DNA of 6,071 nt, taken from contig JAUWXJ010000140.1 in assembly GCA_030616425.1 (NCBI GenBank), positions 1-6,071 of the forward strand, read 5' to 3'. Under the pieces are notes generated by a model. That model worked only from the letters and a program-made list of their open reading frames with translations. It searched no databases and was not told the DNA's origin. Shown here one piece after another: positions 1-5,977 of the stretch. Within the stretch, counting starts at the first letter, position 1, and the number at the start of each line of letters is the position of its first letter. The translations under genes and the position numbers were made by a program. This DNA is from Desulfobacterales bacterium (GTDB taxonomy: Bacteria; Desulfobacterota; Desulfobacteria; Desulfobacterales; C00003060).

Positions 1-1515
1 TCCCAGACGGGAGATGTGCTTCGGGTGGCCTTTGTTGCTGACGCCCGAACTTTCGATCCGGCCACAGTAACTCGAGACTATACCGGCTATGCTGTTATCG
101 GGGGCATTTACGACTTTTTGGTCCAGTATGCCCGTGTCCCTAACCCTGATGGGACGGTAAGCGTTGACACCACCAAGGTGGAGCCCATGTTGGCTGAACG
201 GTGGGAACATAATGCGGACATGTCGGAATGGACATTCTATCTAAGAAAAGGCGCCAGGTTCCACAGCGGACGGCCAGTCACCGCCCATGCCGTGAAATAC
301 ACCTTTGCCCGGTATAGAAAGACGAAATCCGCAGCTAATACGGTCCTCTGGCTGGCAAAGGTCACGGAGGAAGGCATGGAAGTCATTGACGACTATACCA
401 TCAAATTTCGACTGACGGGTGCCAATCCTCTGCTCCTCGACTACATCCAGATGTTGAGTCTTGGCATTCAGGACCCTGAGGCGGTTGAGGCCCATGGGGG
501 GGTTGTGCCCGGAAAACCTAACGAGTGGGTGGCCAAAAATGATGTGGGCTCTGGCCCTTTCAAGCTCGTATCCTGGAAGCCCGGCGTGGAAATCGTACTC
601 GAGCGAAATGAAGATTACTGGGGCTCCAAGGCGAGATCCAAACGGGTGATTTTCAAGATCATCCCCGAGGAGTCCACCCGGGCGATGCTGCTGGAAAGAG
701 GGAAGATAGACATCATGTGGTGGATTCTCTCAAAAGACTATGAAATGCTAAAAGGCAAGAAAAATCTAAAGGTAATTGGTCGCCCGACCATCAAGGCCAA
801 CTATGTGGATATGAATCGGAACAACCCCCCGTTTAACAATCCCCTGGTCAGAAAGGCCCTGGTCTATTCCTTCCCCTATAAGTCGGTGATCAACGATGTC
901 CTGTACGGGAGGGCCATTCAGATGACAAGCCCGGCGTCAAAGGGCAGCCCCAGCCATACTGACGAGTATTTTATTTACAGACAAGATCTGGAGAAGGCAA
1001 AGGAGCTTTTGAAAGAGGCAGGGTATCCTGATGGGTTTTCATTTGCCTTTCTGCTGGGCGAAGGCCGGATAGCCAACAACAAGGAGGTGGCGGTCACATG
1101 GCAGGCGGAATTGAAGAAGGTAAATATCAAAATGGACATCCAGGTCCTTCCCCAAGCAGTCTTTCTGGAAAAGCTGAAGTCCAAAAAGGTTCCCATCTTC
1201 ATGATCGCCTGGACCTCTTTCGTGACCGACCCCTGGTATCAATTCATGTTTTTGTTGGGATCGAAAAGCTTCTGTAACTACGCAGGGATCAAGGATGAAC
1301 AACTGGACGAATGGATCAAGCAGGCCGTGCCAATGGCAAATAAAGAGGGTCGGTATGCCCTGGCAAAGAAAGTCCAGAAATACGTGACCGAGAATGATCT
1401 GTGGATCTATATGTTCCAACCCATTGCCGACACGGCCATGAGCAAAAATGTACATGGTTTCTGCCTTAACCCGGACGACCAGCTCCATATAAGAACCCTT
1501 TACGTAAAGAAATGA
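1..1515 (+). CDS. ABC transporter substrate-binding protein, family 5 (DppA/OppA type), 5' end missing
   Basis: Extracellular or periplasmic solute receptor of a peptide-type ABC importer (SBP_bac_5 family). It binds the substrate and delivers it to the permeases encoded next. The frame is open from base 1, reading SQTGDVLRVAFVADARTFDP. That is the usual start of the mature domain just after the signal peptide, so the true start and secretion signal lie upstream. The GTG at 16 is an internal valine codon, not a convincing start. Family hallmarks, counted from that GTG: LAERWEHNADMSEWTFYLRKG near 59-79, the signature GSGPFKLVSWKPG at 178-190 leading to ERNEDYW, a PLVRKAL segment near 276-282, KELLKEAGYPDG at 329-340, and a C-terminal WTSFVTDPW followed by NYAGIKDEQLDEW. 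About 504 residues are visible, close to the normal mature length. Stop TGA at 1513. The bound substrate cannot be deduced. Confidence 0.93.
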   Translation, partial: SQTGDVLRVAFVADARTFDPATVTRDYTGYAVIGGIYDFLVQYARVPNPDGTVSVDTTKVEPMLAERWEHNADMSEWTFYLRKGARFHSGRPVTAHAVKYTFARYRKTKSAANTVLWLAKVTEEGMEVIDDYTIKFRLTGANPLLLDYIQMLSLGIQDPEAVEAHGGVVPGKPNEWVAKNDVGSGPFKLVSWKPGVEIVLERNEDYWGSKARSKRVIFKIIPEESTRAMLLERGKIDIMWWILSKDYEMLKGKKNLKVIGRPTIKANYVDMNRNNPPFNNPLVRKALVYSFPYKSVINDVLYGRAIQMTSPASKGSPSHTDEYFIYRQDLEKAKELLKEAGYPDGFSFAFLLGEGRIANNKEVAVTWQAELKKVNIKMDIQVLPQAVFLEKLKSKKVPIFMIAWTSFVTDPWYQFMFLLGSKSFCNYAGIKDEQLDEWIKQAVPMANKEGRYALAKKVQKYVTENDLWIYMFQPIADTAMSKNVHGFCLNPDDQLHIRTLYVKK

Positions 1516-1524
1516 CGGACGGCA

Positions 1525-1554
1525 GCAGGGGAGTATCCAGGTTAACTCCCCTGC
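1525..1554 (+). promoter_or_regulatory. Perfect 10-bp stem-loop after the binding-protein gene
   Basis: GCAGGGGAGT (1525-1534) and ACTCCCCTGC (1545-1554) are exact reverse complements around a 10-base loop. The structure begins nine bases after the stop codon of the binding-protein gene. No T-run follows directly; the nearest is TTCTTTT about 25 bases on. It therefore looks more like an mRNA-protecting or partial attenuation hairpin than a strong intrinsic terminator. Such hairpins are known between binding-protein and permease genes, where they let the receptor be made in excess. That role here is inferred from position. Confidence 0.6.
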
Positions 1555-1573
1555 CCGGCTGGTCGAGACGATC

Positions 1574-1596
1574 TCAATTCTTTTCCTGCGAATTGA
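1574..1596 (+). repeat. Perfect 7-bp inverted repeat between binding protein and permease
   Basis: TCAATTC (1574-1580) and GAATTGA (1590-1596) are exact reverse complements around a 9-base loop, TTTTCCTGC. This is a second, AT-rich and weaker hairpin, 19 bases after the GC-rich stem-loop and about 35 bases before the permease start. It could be an operator-like site or simply mRNA secondary structure. Nothing in the sequence decides between these. Confidence 0.35.
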
Positions 1597-1630
1597 CTAC
1601 ATTTCATTGACACCCGGTTGCATTACTTAA

Positions 1631-2650
1631 ATGGACTTATGGCGTTACTTACTGCGACGTATCCTTTTCTCCATTCCCATGGTTTTCGGGGCCCTGGTAG
1701 TCATGTTCATCGTGTCTCGTGTCTTGCCAGGAGATCCGGTGATGATGATTCTCGGGCCGGCTCACGCCTCACCTGAGAACATCGCAACCATGCGCGAGCT
1801 GATGGGGCTGGATCATTCCATCCCCGTTCAATTCATTCACTATATGGGACAGCTCCTGAAGGGAGACCTGGGATACTCCTATCACGCTGGCAGCCCGGTG
1901 AGCCAGGAATTGCTCAGGAGGTTTCCTGCAACCTTTGAACTCACCACATTCGCTTTTGTACTGATGGTCCTATGTAGCCTTCCCCTCGGAGTGGTTTCCG
2001 GCTATTACCGCAACAAAACCCCGGATAACGTGATTAGTGTTTTCACCGTGATGGGGCTTTCAATGCCCACCTTCTGGTTTGGCCTCCTCCTTATCTACAT
2101 CTTCTTTTATAAATTAGGGCTTGCTCCCCCACCCATGGGACGTCTCTCACCGGATGTAGCCTTTCCACCGCGCGTTACTGGTCTGCTTCTGGTGGACACC
2201 TTGCTAAATGGGGATTTAAAGGCTTTTCTCAGCGCTTTTCACCAGCTTATCCTGCCCGGGGTTACCCTTGCGTTCTTTAACCTGGCGATCATTGTTCGAA
2301 CCCTGAAGGCCGACCTGATTGAAACGCTGGAAGAGGATTATATTCGAACGGCCAGGGCCATGGGAATCGGTGTAAAGAAGGTTTTGCTCCGGCACGCCTT
2401 CAGAAATGCCCTGCTCCCAACCGTCACCATGATTGGCGCTATTTACGGCTCTCTGCTGGGTGGTGCCGTTTTGACTGAGGTGGTCTTTTCATGGCCAGGC
2501 GTGGGTATGTATGCAGTCCAATCTATCCGGTACCTGGATTATGCTGGCCTTCAGGGATTTATTATCTTTTATGTAATAATATTTGCATTGATAACCCTAT
2601 TGGTAGATATTTCTTACAGATGGATCGATCCAAGGGTTCAACTGGATTGA
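1631..2650 (+). CDS. ABC transporter permease, DppB/OppB type
   Basis: Inner-membrane channel subunit of the peptide-type importer; it pairs with the second permease. The 339 residues match the normal DppB length. The N-terminus MDLWRYLLRRILFSIP with first membrane segment at about 11-30, followed by RVLPGDP (30-36), is the classic DppB opening. Further hydrophobic segments lie near 103-124, 136-160, 205-222, 260-283 and 307-327, giving six in total. The cytoplasmic EAA coupling loop that docks on the ATPase is at about 237-263 (DYIRTARAMGIG ... RNALLP). The end, DISYRWIDPRVQ, is also typical. Start choice: an in-frame TAA sits directly before the ATG, so translation cannot begin upstream, and the N-terminal match argues against a later start. 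Oddly, no Shine-Dalgarno motif is visible before this ATG. It lies 115 bases after the binding-protein gene and 21 bases before the next permease. Confidence 0.95.
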   Translation: MDLWRYLLRRILFSIPMVFGALVVMFIVSRVLPGDPVMMILGPAHASPENIATMRELMGLDHSIPVQFIHYMGQLLKGDLGYSYHAGSPVSQELLRRFPATFELTTFAFVLMVLCSLPLGVVSGYYRNKTPDNVISVFTVMGLSMPTFWFGLLLIYIFFYKLGLAPPPMGRLSPDVAFPPRVTGLLLVDTLLNGDLKAFLSAFHQLILPGVTLAFFNLAIIVRTLKADLIETLEEDYIRTARAMGIGVKKVLLRHAFRNALLPTVTMIGAIYGSLLGGAVLTEVVFSWPGVGMYAVQSIRYLDYAGLQGFIIFYVIIFALITLLVDISYRWIDPRVQLD

Positions 2651-2671
2651 AAGGGATGTGGAAGGCAAGAA

Positions 2672-3532
2672 ATGGCACAACGCAACACAGATTCCCTCGG
2701 GTACAAATTTCAACTTTTCATGAAAAACAAGCTGGCCTTGGTGGGGCTGCTTATCCTGGTTTTGATCTCTATACTGGTCTTTTTCGGCCCATCCCTGTCC
2801 AGCTATGACGCCTTTTCCGTGGATTTTTCCGTCAAGCTCAGAGCCCCTTCATCGACGCACCTTTTTGGCACCGACAACTATGGTAGGGACTTGATGAGTC
2901 GAATCTTCAGTGGAGCCCGCTACACATTGTTGGCGGCCGTTGTATCCGTTGTGATAGGGCTGACTTTTGGGGCGCCGCTTGGATTGATTTCTGGATATTT
3001 TGGGCGGAAGGTAGACCTGATCATCATGCGCATCGTGGACATCCTTCTGGCCTTTCCCCCGTTGATTCTTGCCATGGCGATCGTCTCAGGCCTGGGGCCT
3101 TCTTTGGTTAATGCCGCTGTTGCTATCGGTATATCCTATATCCCCATTTTTGCAAGGATGGCTCGAAGCCGGGCCATCCACGTCAAGAGGATGGATTACG
3201 TCGAATCTGCCATAGCCCTGGGATCGTCGAGGGTTCGGATCATTCTGACAGATGTCCTTCCCAATTCCATGACCCCCTTGATCGTGCAGGCCACAGTCTA
3301 CACCGGTTACGGAATCCTTTGGGTGGCGAGTCTGAGCTTTATCGGACTAGGGGCCAAGCTGCCGATACCGGAATGGGGGCTCATGATCGCGGAAGGCCGC
3401 AAATATATCATAAGCGGTGAGTGGTGGTTGACCGTTTTTCCTGGCCTTTTCATAATGCTGGGTGTGACTGGCTTCACACTGATCGGAGATGGCATCCGGG
3501 AGGTCACGAACCCCAAACTGCGCCTAAAGTAG
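2672..3532 (+). CDS. ABC transporter permease, DppC/OppC type
   Basis: Second inner-membrane channel subunit, partner of the DppB-type protein. At 286 residues it has the usual DppC length. An OppC N-terminal domain with a membrane segment lies at about 20-40. Then comes the hallmark HLFGTDNYGRDLMSRIFSGA (63-82), more membrane segments near 84-108, 115-137, 144-162, 202-225 and 253-272, and the EAA loop at about 175-203 (DYVESAIALG ... LPNSMTPLI). SFIGLG with PEWG (222-237) and the C-terminal GDGIREVTNPKLR (272-284) are also diagnostic. GGAAGG at 2660-2665 is a good ribosome-binding site six bases before the ATG and fixes the start. The 21-base spacing from the upstream permease indicates co-transcription. 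No missing or broken segment is seen. Confidence 0.95.
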   Translation: MAQRNTDSLGYKFQLFMKNKLALVGLLILVLISILVFFGPSLSSYDAFSVDFSVKLRAPSSTHLFGTDNYGRDLMSRIFSGARYTLLAAVVSVVIGLTFGAPLGLISGYFGRKVDLIIMRIVDILLAFPPLILAMAIVSGLGPSLVNAAVAIGISYIPIFARMARSRAIHVKRMDYVESAIALGSSRVRIILTDVLPNSMTPLIVQATVYTGYGILWVASLSFIGLGAKLPIPEWGLMIAEGRKYIISGEWWLTVFPGLFIMLGVTGFTLIGDGIREVTNPKLRLK

Positions 3533-3628
3533 GCAGGTGGACCCCTTCCGCGGCCTTACCAGAACTCGTGGTCTTGATTTTTTGGGCGAGAGCTTGTGTG
3601 GTGCCAGAGATCTTAGAAGGAAGGTTTA

Positions 3629-3658
3629 TTGATTTGGCCAAAAGATGAGGGAATATGA
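3629..3658 (+). other. Possible 9-codon leader reading frame overlapping the ATPase start
   Basis: In the 122-base gap before the first ATPase, a strong purine-rich site GAAGGAAGG (3616-3624) stands a few bases before a TTG. That TTG opens a short frame reading MIWPKDEGI. Its stop TGA (3656-3658) overlaps the ATPase ATG (3655-3657) as ATGA, a geometry typical of translational coupling. The ATPase's own site, GAGG at 3647-3650, is only four bases from its ATG. The purine-rich site may therefore help load ribosomes for the ATPase. The frame is very short and uses a TTG start, so chance is a serious alternative. Confidence 0.25.
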
Positions 3659-4632
3659 AAGAGGTGCTCCTTGAGATTCGCAACCTTCAGACCCATTTCA
3701 AGACAGATGAAGGTGAGGCAAGAGCGGTCAATGGGGTGGACTTGAAAGTGCCAAAGGGAGAGACGCTTGGCTTGGTGGGGGAATCAGGTTGTGGTAAGAG
3801 CGTTACTGCGCTGTCGATAATGCGCCTCGTCCCTGAGCCGCCGGGCCGGATCATTGGAGGGGAAATCATTTTCGATGGCCAGGATATTCTCAAGCTGAGA
3901 GAAGCTGAGATGCGCCGCATGCGGGGAAATACCTTATCAATGATCTTCCAGGAACCCATGACTGCTATGAACCCGGTCTATCGGATCGGTTCACAGATGG
4001 CGGAGGTCATCCAGTTGCATCAAAAAGTAAGTAAAAAGGAGGCTATGGACCGAGCCCTGGACATGCTCCACAAGGTCGGTATCCCTGACCCGAAACAACG
4101 GCTAAGGGAATACCCTCATCAGATCAGCGGTGGCATGCGCCAGCGGGTCCTTATTGCCATGGCCTTGTCCAGCCACCCCAAGATGGTTATCGCCGACGAG
4201 CCAACCACAGCGCTGGACGTGACTATCCAAGCCCAGATCCTTGACTTGATGAACCAACTCAAGGAAGAGATGGGGACATCGAACCTGTTGATTACTCACG
4301 ACTTGGGGGTGATCTTCGAAATGGCACAATGGGTGGCCGTTATGTACGCCGGAAAGATAGTTGAATACGCCGCGGTAAGTGATCTTTTTAGCCAGCCCTT
4401 ACACCCTTACACCACCGGTTTGATGAATTCGATCCCCCAAATTGACCAGCCAGTACCCAAGGATAAGATGCTCAGGTCCATCCCCGGGATGGTGCCGAGT
4501 TTGTTTGATTTATTAGAGGGCTGCACGTTCCAGGACCGTTGTAATCATGTTTTTGACCGATGCCGGCGGGAAGAGCCGGGGCTTGCTGATTTGGGCTCGG
4601 GCCACATGGTGAGGTGTTGGCTTCATGGATAA
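3655..4632 (+). CDS. ABC transporter ATP-binding protein, DppD/OppD type
   Basis: Cytoplasmic ATPase, one half of the nucleotide-binding dimer powering the importer. At 325 residues it has full family length. Walker A GESGCGKS (42-49), Q-loop Gln99 in IFQEPM, signature ISGGMRQR (157-164), Walker B MVIADEP (177-183) with catalytic Glu182, D-loop ALD (186-188) and switch His215 in ITHDL are all intact. The SGGM form of the signature is typical of the D subunit. The C-terminal oligopeptide-transporter extension starts at LHPYTTGLM (249-257). It carries four cysteines, 290, 296, 303 and 321, in the C-x5-C-x6-C-x17-C pattern; in related D subunits such cysteines have been reported to hold a 4Fe-4S cluster. 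Start choice: an in-frame TGA lies at 3646-3648, so ATG 3655 is the first possible start. It follows the second permease after 122 bases and overlaps the next ATPase by 8. Confidence 0.95.
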   Translation: MKEVLLEIRNLQTHFKTDEGEARAVNGVDLKVPKGETLGLVGESGCGKSVTALSIMRLVPEPPGRIIGGEIIFDGQDILKLREAEMRRMRGNTLSMIFQEPMTAMNPVYRIGSQMAEVIQLHQKVSKKEAMDRALDMLHKVGIPDPKQRLREYPHQISGGMRQRVLIAMALSSHPKMVIADEPTTALDVTIQAQILDLMNQLKEEMGTSNLLITHDLGVIFEMAQWVAVMYAGKIVEYAAVSDLFSQPLHPYTTGLMNSIPQIDQPVPKDKMLRSIPGMVPSLFDLLEGCTFQDRCNHVFDRCRREEPGLADLGSGHMVRCWLHG

Positions 4633-5599
4633 CAAACACTTGCTCATCGTCCAGGGGCTGAAAAAACATTTCGTCATCGAAGGCGGGTTTTTGCGTGGCA
4701 AGGCCGCGTGCCTTAGGGCGGTAGATGGGGTTGATCTAGAGGTTCGAAGGGGTGAGACTCTTGGTGTCGTCGGAGAATCAGGTTGCGGCAAGACGACCCT
4801 TGGACGATGTATCCTCCGTCTTGAAGAGCCGACCGAGGGGCGCGTATTCTTTGAAGGCCAGGACATCCTGACCTACGATCGACGTGAGCTGCGCGCCGTG
4901 AGGCGTAATATGCAGATCATCTTTCAAGACCCCTACTCTTCCCTGAACCCTCGCAAAAAGGTCGGTCGCATCATTGGTGAGGCCTTCACGGTCCACAAGA
5001 TGCTTTCTAAAAAGGGGCGCCGGAACCGGGTACACGAATTGGCGAATCTGGTGGGGATCCGGCCCGAGCAGATCAATCGCTATCCACATGAGTTCTCGGG
5101 CGGCCAGCGACAGCGAATCTGCGTCGCTCGAGCTCTGGCACTGAATCCCAAGCTTATCATCGCCGATGAGCCTGTCTCTGCCCTTGACGTGTCTATCCAG
5201 GCCCAGACTCTAAACCTCTTAGTTGAGCTCCAGAGTCGCTTCGGTCTGACTTACATATTCATCTCCCATGACCTAAGCGTGGTACGGCACATCTGCGACC
5301 GGGTTGCAGTCATGTACCTGGGTCGGATTGTCGAATTGGCCGATCCGACAGAACTTTTCCTCCGACCTCTCCACCCTTACACCCAGGCCCTACTATCAGC
5401 CGTGCCTGTAATCGGTCCCCGCGACAAAGGTAAGCGCATCTACCTTAAAGGAGAGGTTCCAAGCCAGATCAACCCGCCCAGCGGTTGCTCCTTTCACCCA
5501 CGGTGCATGAACAAGCATGATATATGTACACAGGAGATGCCGGCCATGAAGGAAGGCGGCCATGACCACTGGGTAGCGTGCTATTTTCCCGGAAAATAG
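4625..5599 (+). CDS. ABC transporter ATP-binding protein, DppF/OppF type
   Basis: Cytoplasmic ATPase, the second and different half of the nucleotide-binding dimer. At 324 residues it is full length. Walker A GESGCGKT (50-57), Q-loop Gln101 in IFQDPYSSLNPR, signature FSGGQRQR (157-164), Walker B LIIADEP (177-183) with Glu182, D-loop ALD (186-188) and switch His215 in ISHDL are intact. QDPYSSLNPR and SGGQ mark it as the F subunit. The C-terminal extension begins LHPYTQALLSAVP (249-261). It continues to PPSGCSFHPRC, giving cysteines 288, 294, 301 and 319 in the same C-x5-C-x6-C-x17-C spacing as the upstream ATPase. Its ATG lies inside the last codons of that gene, with GAGGTG at 4611-4616 as ribosome-binding site eight bases upstream, so translation is probably coupled. 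It is the last gene of the importer operon; its stop TAG lies in a small palindrome. Confidence 0.95.
   Translation: MDNKHLLIVQGLKKHFVIEGGFLRGKAACLRAVDGVDLEVRRGETLGVVGESGCGKTTLGRCILRLEEPTEGRVFFEGQDILTYDRRELRAVRRNMQIIFQDPYSSLNPRKKVGRIIGEAFTVHKMLSKKGRRNRVHELANLVGIRPEQINRYPHEFSGGQRQRICVARALALNPKLIIADEPVSALDVSIQAQTLNLLVELQSRFGLTYIFISHDLSVVRHICDRVAVMYLGRIVELADPTELFLRPLHPYTQALLSAVPVIGPRDKGKRIYLKGEVPSQINPPSGCSFHPRCMNKHDICTQEMPAMKEGGHDHWVACYFPGK
5581..5599. repeat. 19-base near-perfect palindrome spanning the stop of the last transporter gene
   Basis: CTATTTTCC (5581-5589) and GGAAAATAG (5591-5599) are exact reverse complements around a single C. The right arm ends exactly with the TAG stop codon of the DppF-type ATPase. 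As RNA it could form an 8-bp stem with a three-base loop. In DNA it has the shape of a dimeric protein-binding site. Because it codes for the C-terminal residues YFPGK, it may be coincidental. Confidence 0.3.
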
Positions 5600-5637
5600 A
5601 GGCCTCGTTCAAAAGGTGTGGTGTTATGAGTAAAAAT

Positions 5638-5664
5638 CCGGGCCCGAAGGACCCGGCTTTGGTT
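5638..5664 (+). terminator. Probable intrinsic terminator of the importer operon
   Basis: CCGGGCC (5638-5644) pairs with GGACCCGG (5649-5656) as a seven-base-pair GC-rich stem with one bulged A and a CGAA tetraloop. It is preceded by AAAAAT and followed by CTTTGGTT. It lies about 40 bases after the last transporter stop, the expected place. The T-tract is short and interrupted, so termination may be incomplete. A second small hairpin, ATCCCC-AGA-GGGGAT (5665-5679) followed by TTTAG, comes immediately after and may reinforce it. Confidence 0.6.
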
Positions 5665-5706
5665 ATCCCCAGAGGGGATTTAGTGTACTGGAATTTCAAT
5701 TGATCA

Positions 5707-5738
5707 TGGAGTATTGGAGTAATGGAGTAATGGAAAAA
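5707..5738 (+). repeat. Tandem 8-base repeat TGGAGTAW, 3.5 copies
   Basis: Successive units read TGGAGTAT (5707), TGGAGTAA (5715), TGGAGTAA (5723) and a decayed TGGAAAAA (5731). The register is exact at 8 bases. The array forms the left arm of a larger inverted repeat. Its complement appears as three degenerate units at 5822-5845. Confidence 0.8.
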
Positions 5739-5843
5739 CCCAATGATTCCGTTTTTTGAAAAAGAAAATCTCTGATACGCTTTGAAAATTCAAATCACTT
5801 TTCTTTGTTTTTAAGATCAACACTCCAATGCTCCAGTACTCCA
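5707..5843. repeat. 137-base fold-back element with 22-bp arms made of 8-base repeats
   Basis: The left arm (5707-5728) and right arm (5822-5843) pair over 22 positions: 19 Watson-Crick pairs, two G-U wobbles (5714 with 5836, 5720 with 5830) and one A-A mismatch (5722 with 5828). The right arm reads as the units ACTCCAAT, GCTCCAGT and ACTCCAAG. Inside the loop are nested smaller inverted repeats: AAAGAAAA (5761-5768) with TTTTCTTT (5799-5806), and TTTGAA (5781-5786) with TTCAAA (5789-5794). The whole could fold into one long AT-rich hairpin. It encodes no protein and no target-site duplication was recognised. It may be a small non-autonomous repeat element, a structured RNA or a strong secondary terminator; none of these is established. 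Confidence 0.6.
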
Positions 5844-5845
5844 AG
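5822..5845 (-). repeat. Degenerate inverted copies of the 8-base repeat
   Basis: Three contiguous units, ACTCCAAT, GCTCCAGT and ACTCCAAG, are the reverse-strand form of the TGGAGTAW array at 5707. They read CTTGGAGT, ACTGGAGC and ATTGGAGT on the minus strand. They keep the 8-base period and form the right arm of the fold-back. Confidence 0.7.
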
Positions 5846-5855
5846 TGGTTGCATT

Positions 5856-5901
5856 CAGGCAGAGCCCTCTGTCTCTGACCTGGCCCTGAGGACCAGGTTT
5901 T
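5856..5901 (+). promoter_or_regulatory. Two mutually exclusive hairpins before the sulfatase gene, attenuator-like
   Basis: Stem 1: CAGG plus CAGAG (5856-5864) pairs with CTCTG (5873-5877) and CCTG (5879-5882), nine base pairs with one bulged A and an 8-base loop. Stem 2: ACCTGG (5878-5883) pairs with CCAGGT (5893-5898) around a 9-base loop and is followed at once by TTTT (5898-5901). Stem 2 is terminator-like. The strands share 5878-5882, so only one can form at a time. This is the layout of an anti-terminator/terminator switch, or alternatively a simple terminator with a chance competing stem. The T-run is short. It lies 76 bases before the sulfatase ATG. Confidence 0.35.
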
Positions 5902-5977
5902 CCATGTTAGAATAAACTATTATCCCACCTAGCAGCCATTTACGAATTTAACATCTATGCAGAGAGAGGAGAAGGCC

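Larger units (their letters stand above)
5600..5977. other. Non-coding interval between importer operon and sulfatase gene
   Basis: About 380 bases without a supported gene. In order it holds a GC-rich terminator-like hairpin (5638-5664), a small ATCCCC/GGGGAT hairpin (5665-5679), a fold-back element bounded by TGGAGTAW repeats (5707-5843), a pair of alternative hairpins (5856-5901) and an AT-rich leader before the sulfatase start. The centre (about 5735-5815) is clearly richer in A and T than the flanking genes. A 25-codon frame at 5626-5703 crosses the terminator hairpins and is not called as a gene. No tRNA, CRISPR array or insertion sequence is recognisable. Confidence 0.7.

Noticed and set aside
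16..18. GTG as the start codon of the binding-protein gene
   Set aside because: The frame is open to base 1 and the residues before it continue the typical mature N-terminus. A protein starting here would lack a signal peptide.
1039..1488. A 149-codon open frame on the minus strand
   Set aside because: It lies wholly inside the receptor coding region, resembles nothing and is a shadow of that gene's codon bias.
1607..1635. TTGACA at 1607-1612 as a -35 box for an internal promoter before the first permease
   Set aside because: No acceptable -10 hexamer lies 15-19 bases downstream, and that position would overlap the start codon.
5469..5699. A 76-codon minus-strand frame across the end of the last ATPase gene
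   Set aside because: Most of it is antisense to coding sequence and the rest is antisense to the terminator hairpins. No ribosome-binding site or family resemblance is visible.
5626..5703. A 25-codon ATG frame (MSKNPGPKDPALVIPRGD...) with an AAGGTG site seven bases upstream
   Set aside because: It runs through both terminator-like hairpins, resembles no known protein and can be explained as chance reading of the structured DNA. Conservation of the frame in relatives would revive it.
5707..5845. CRISPR array
   Set aside because: The repeats are 8 bases long, directly adjacent and without spacers, and the second set is inverted; no cas gene is present.
5898..5923. Promoter for the sulfatase with -10 TATTAT at 5918-5923
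   Set aside because: The hexamer is plausible, but no recognisable -35 lies at a normal distance, so I do not call a promoter.
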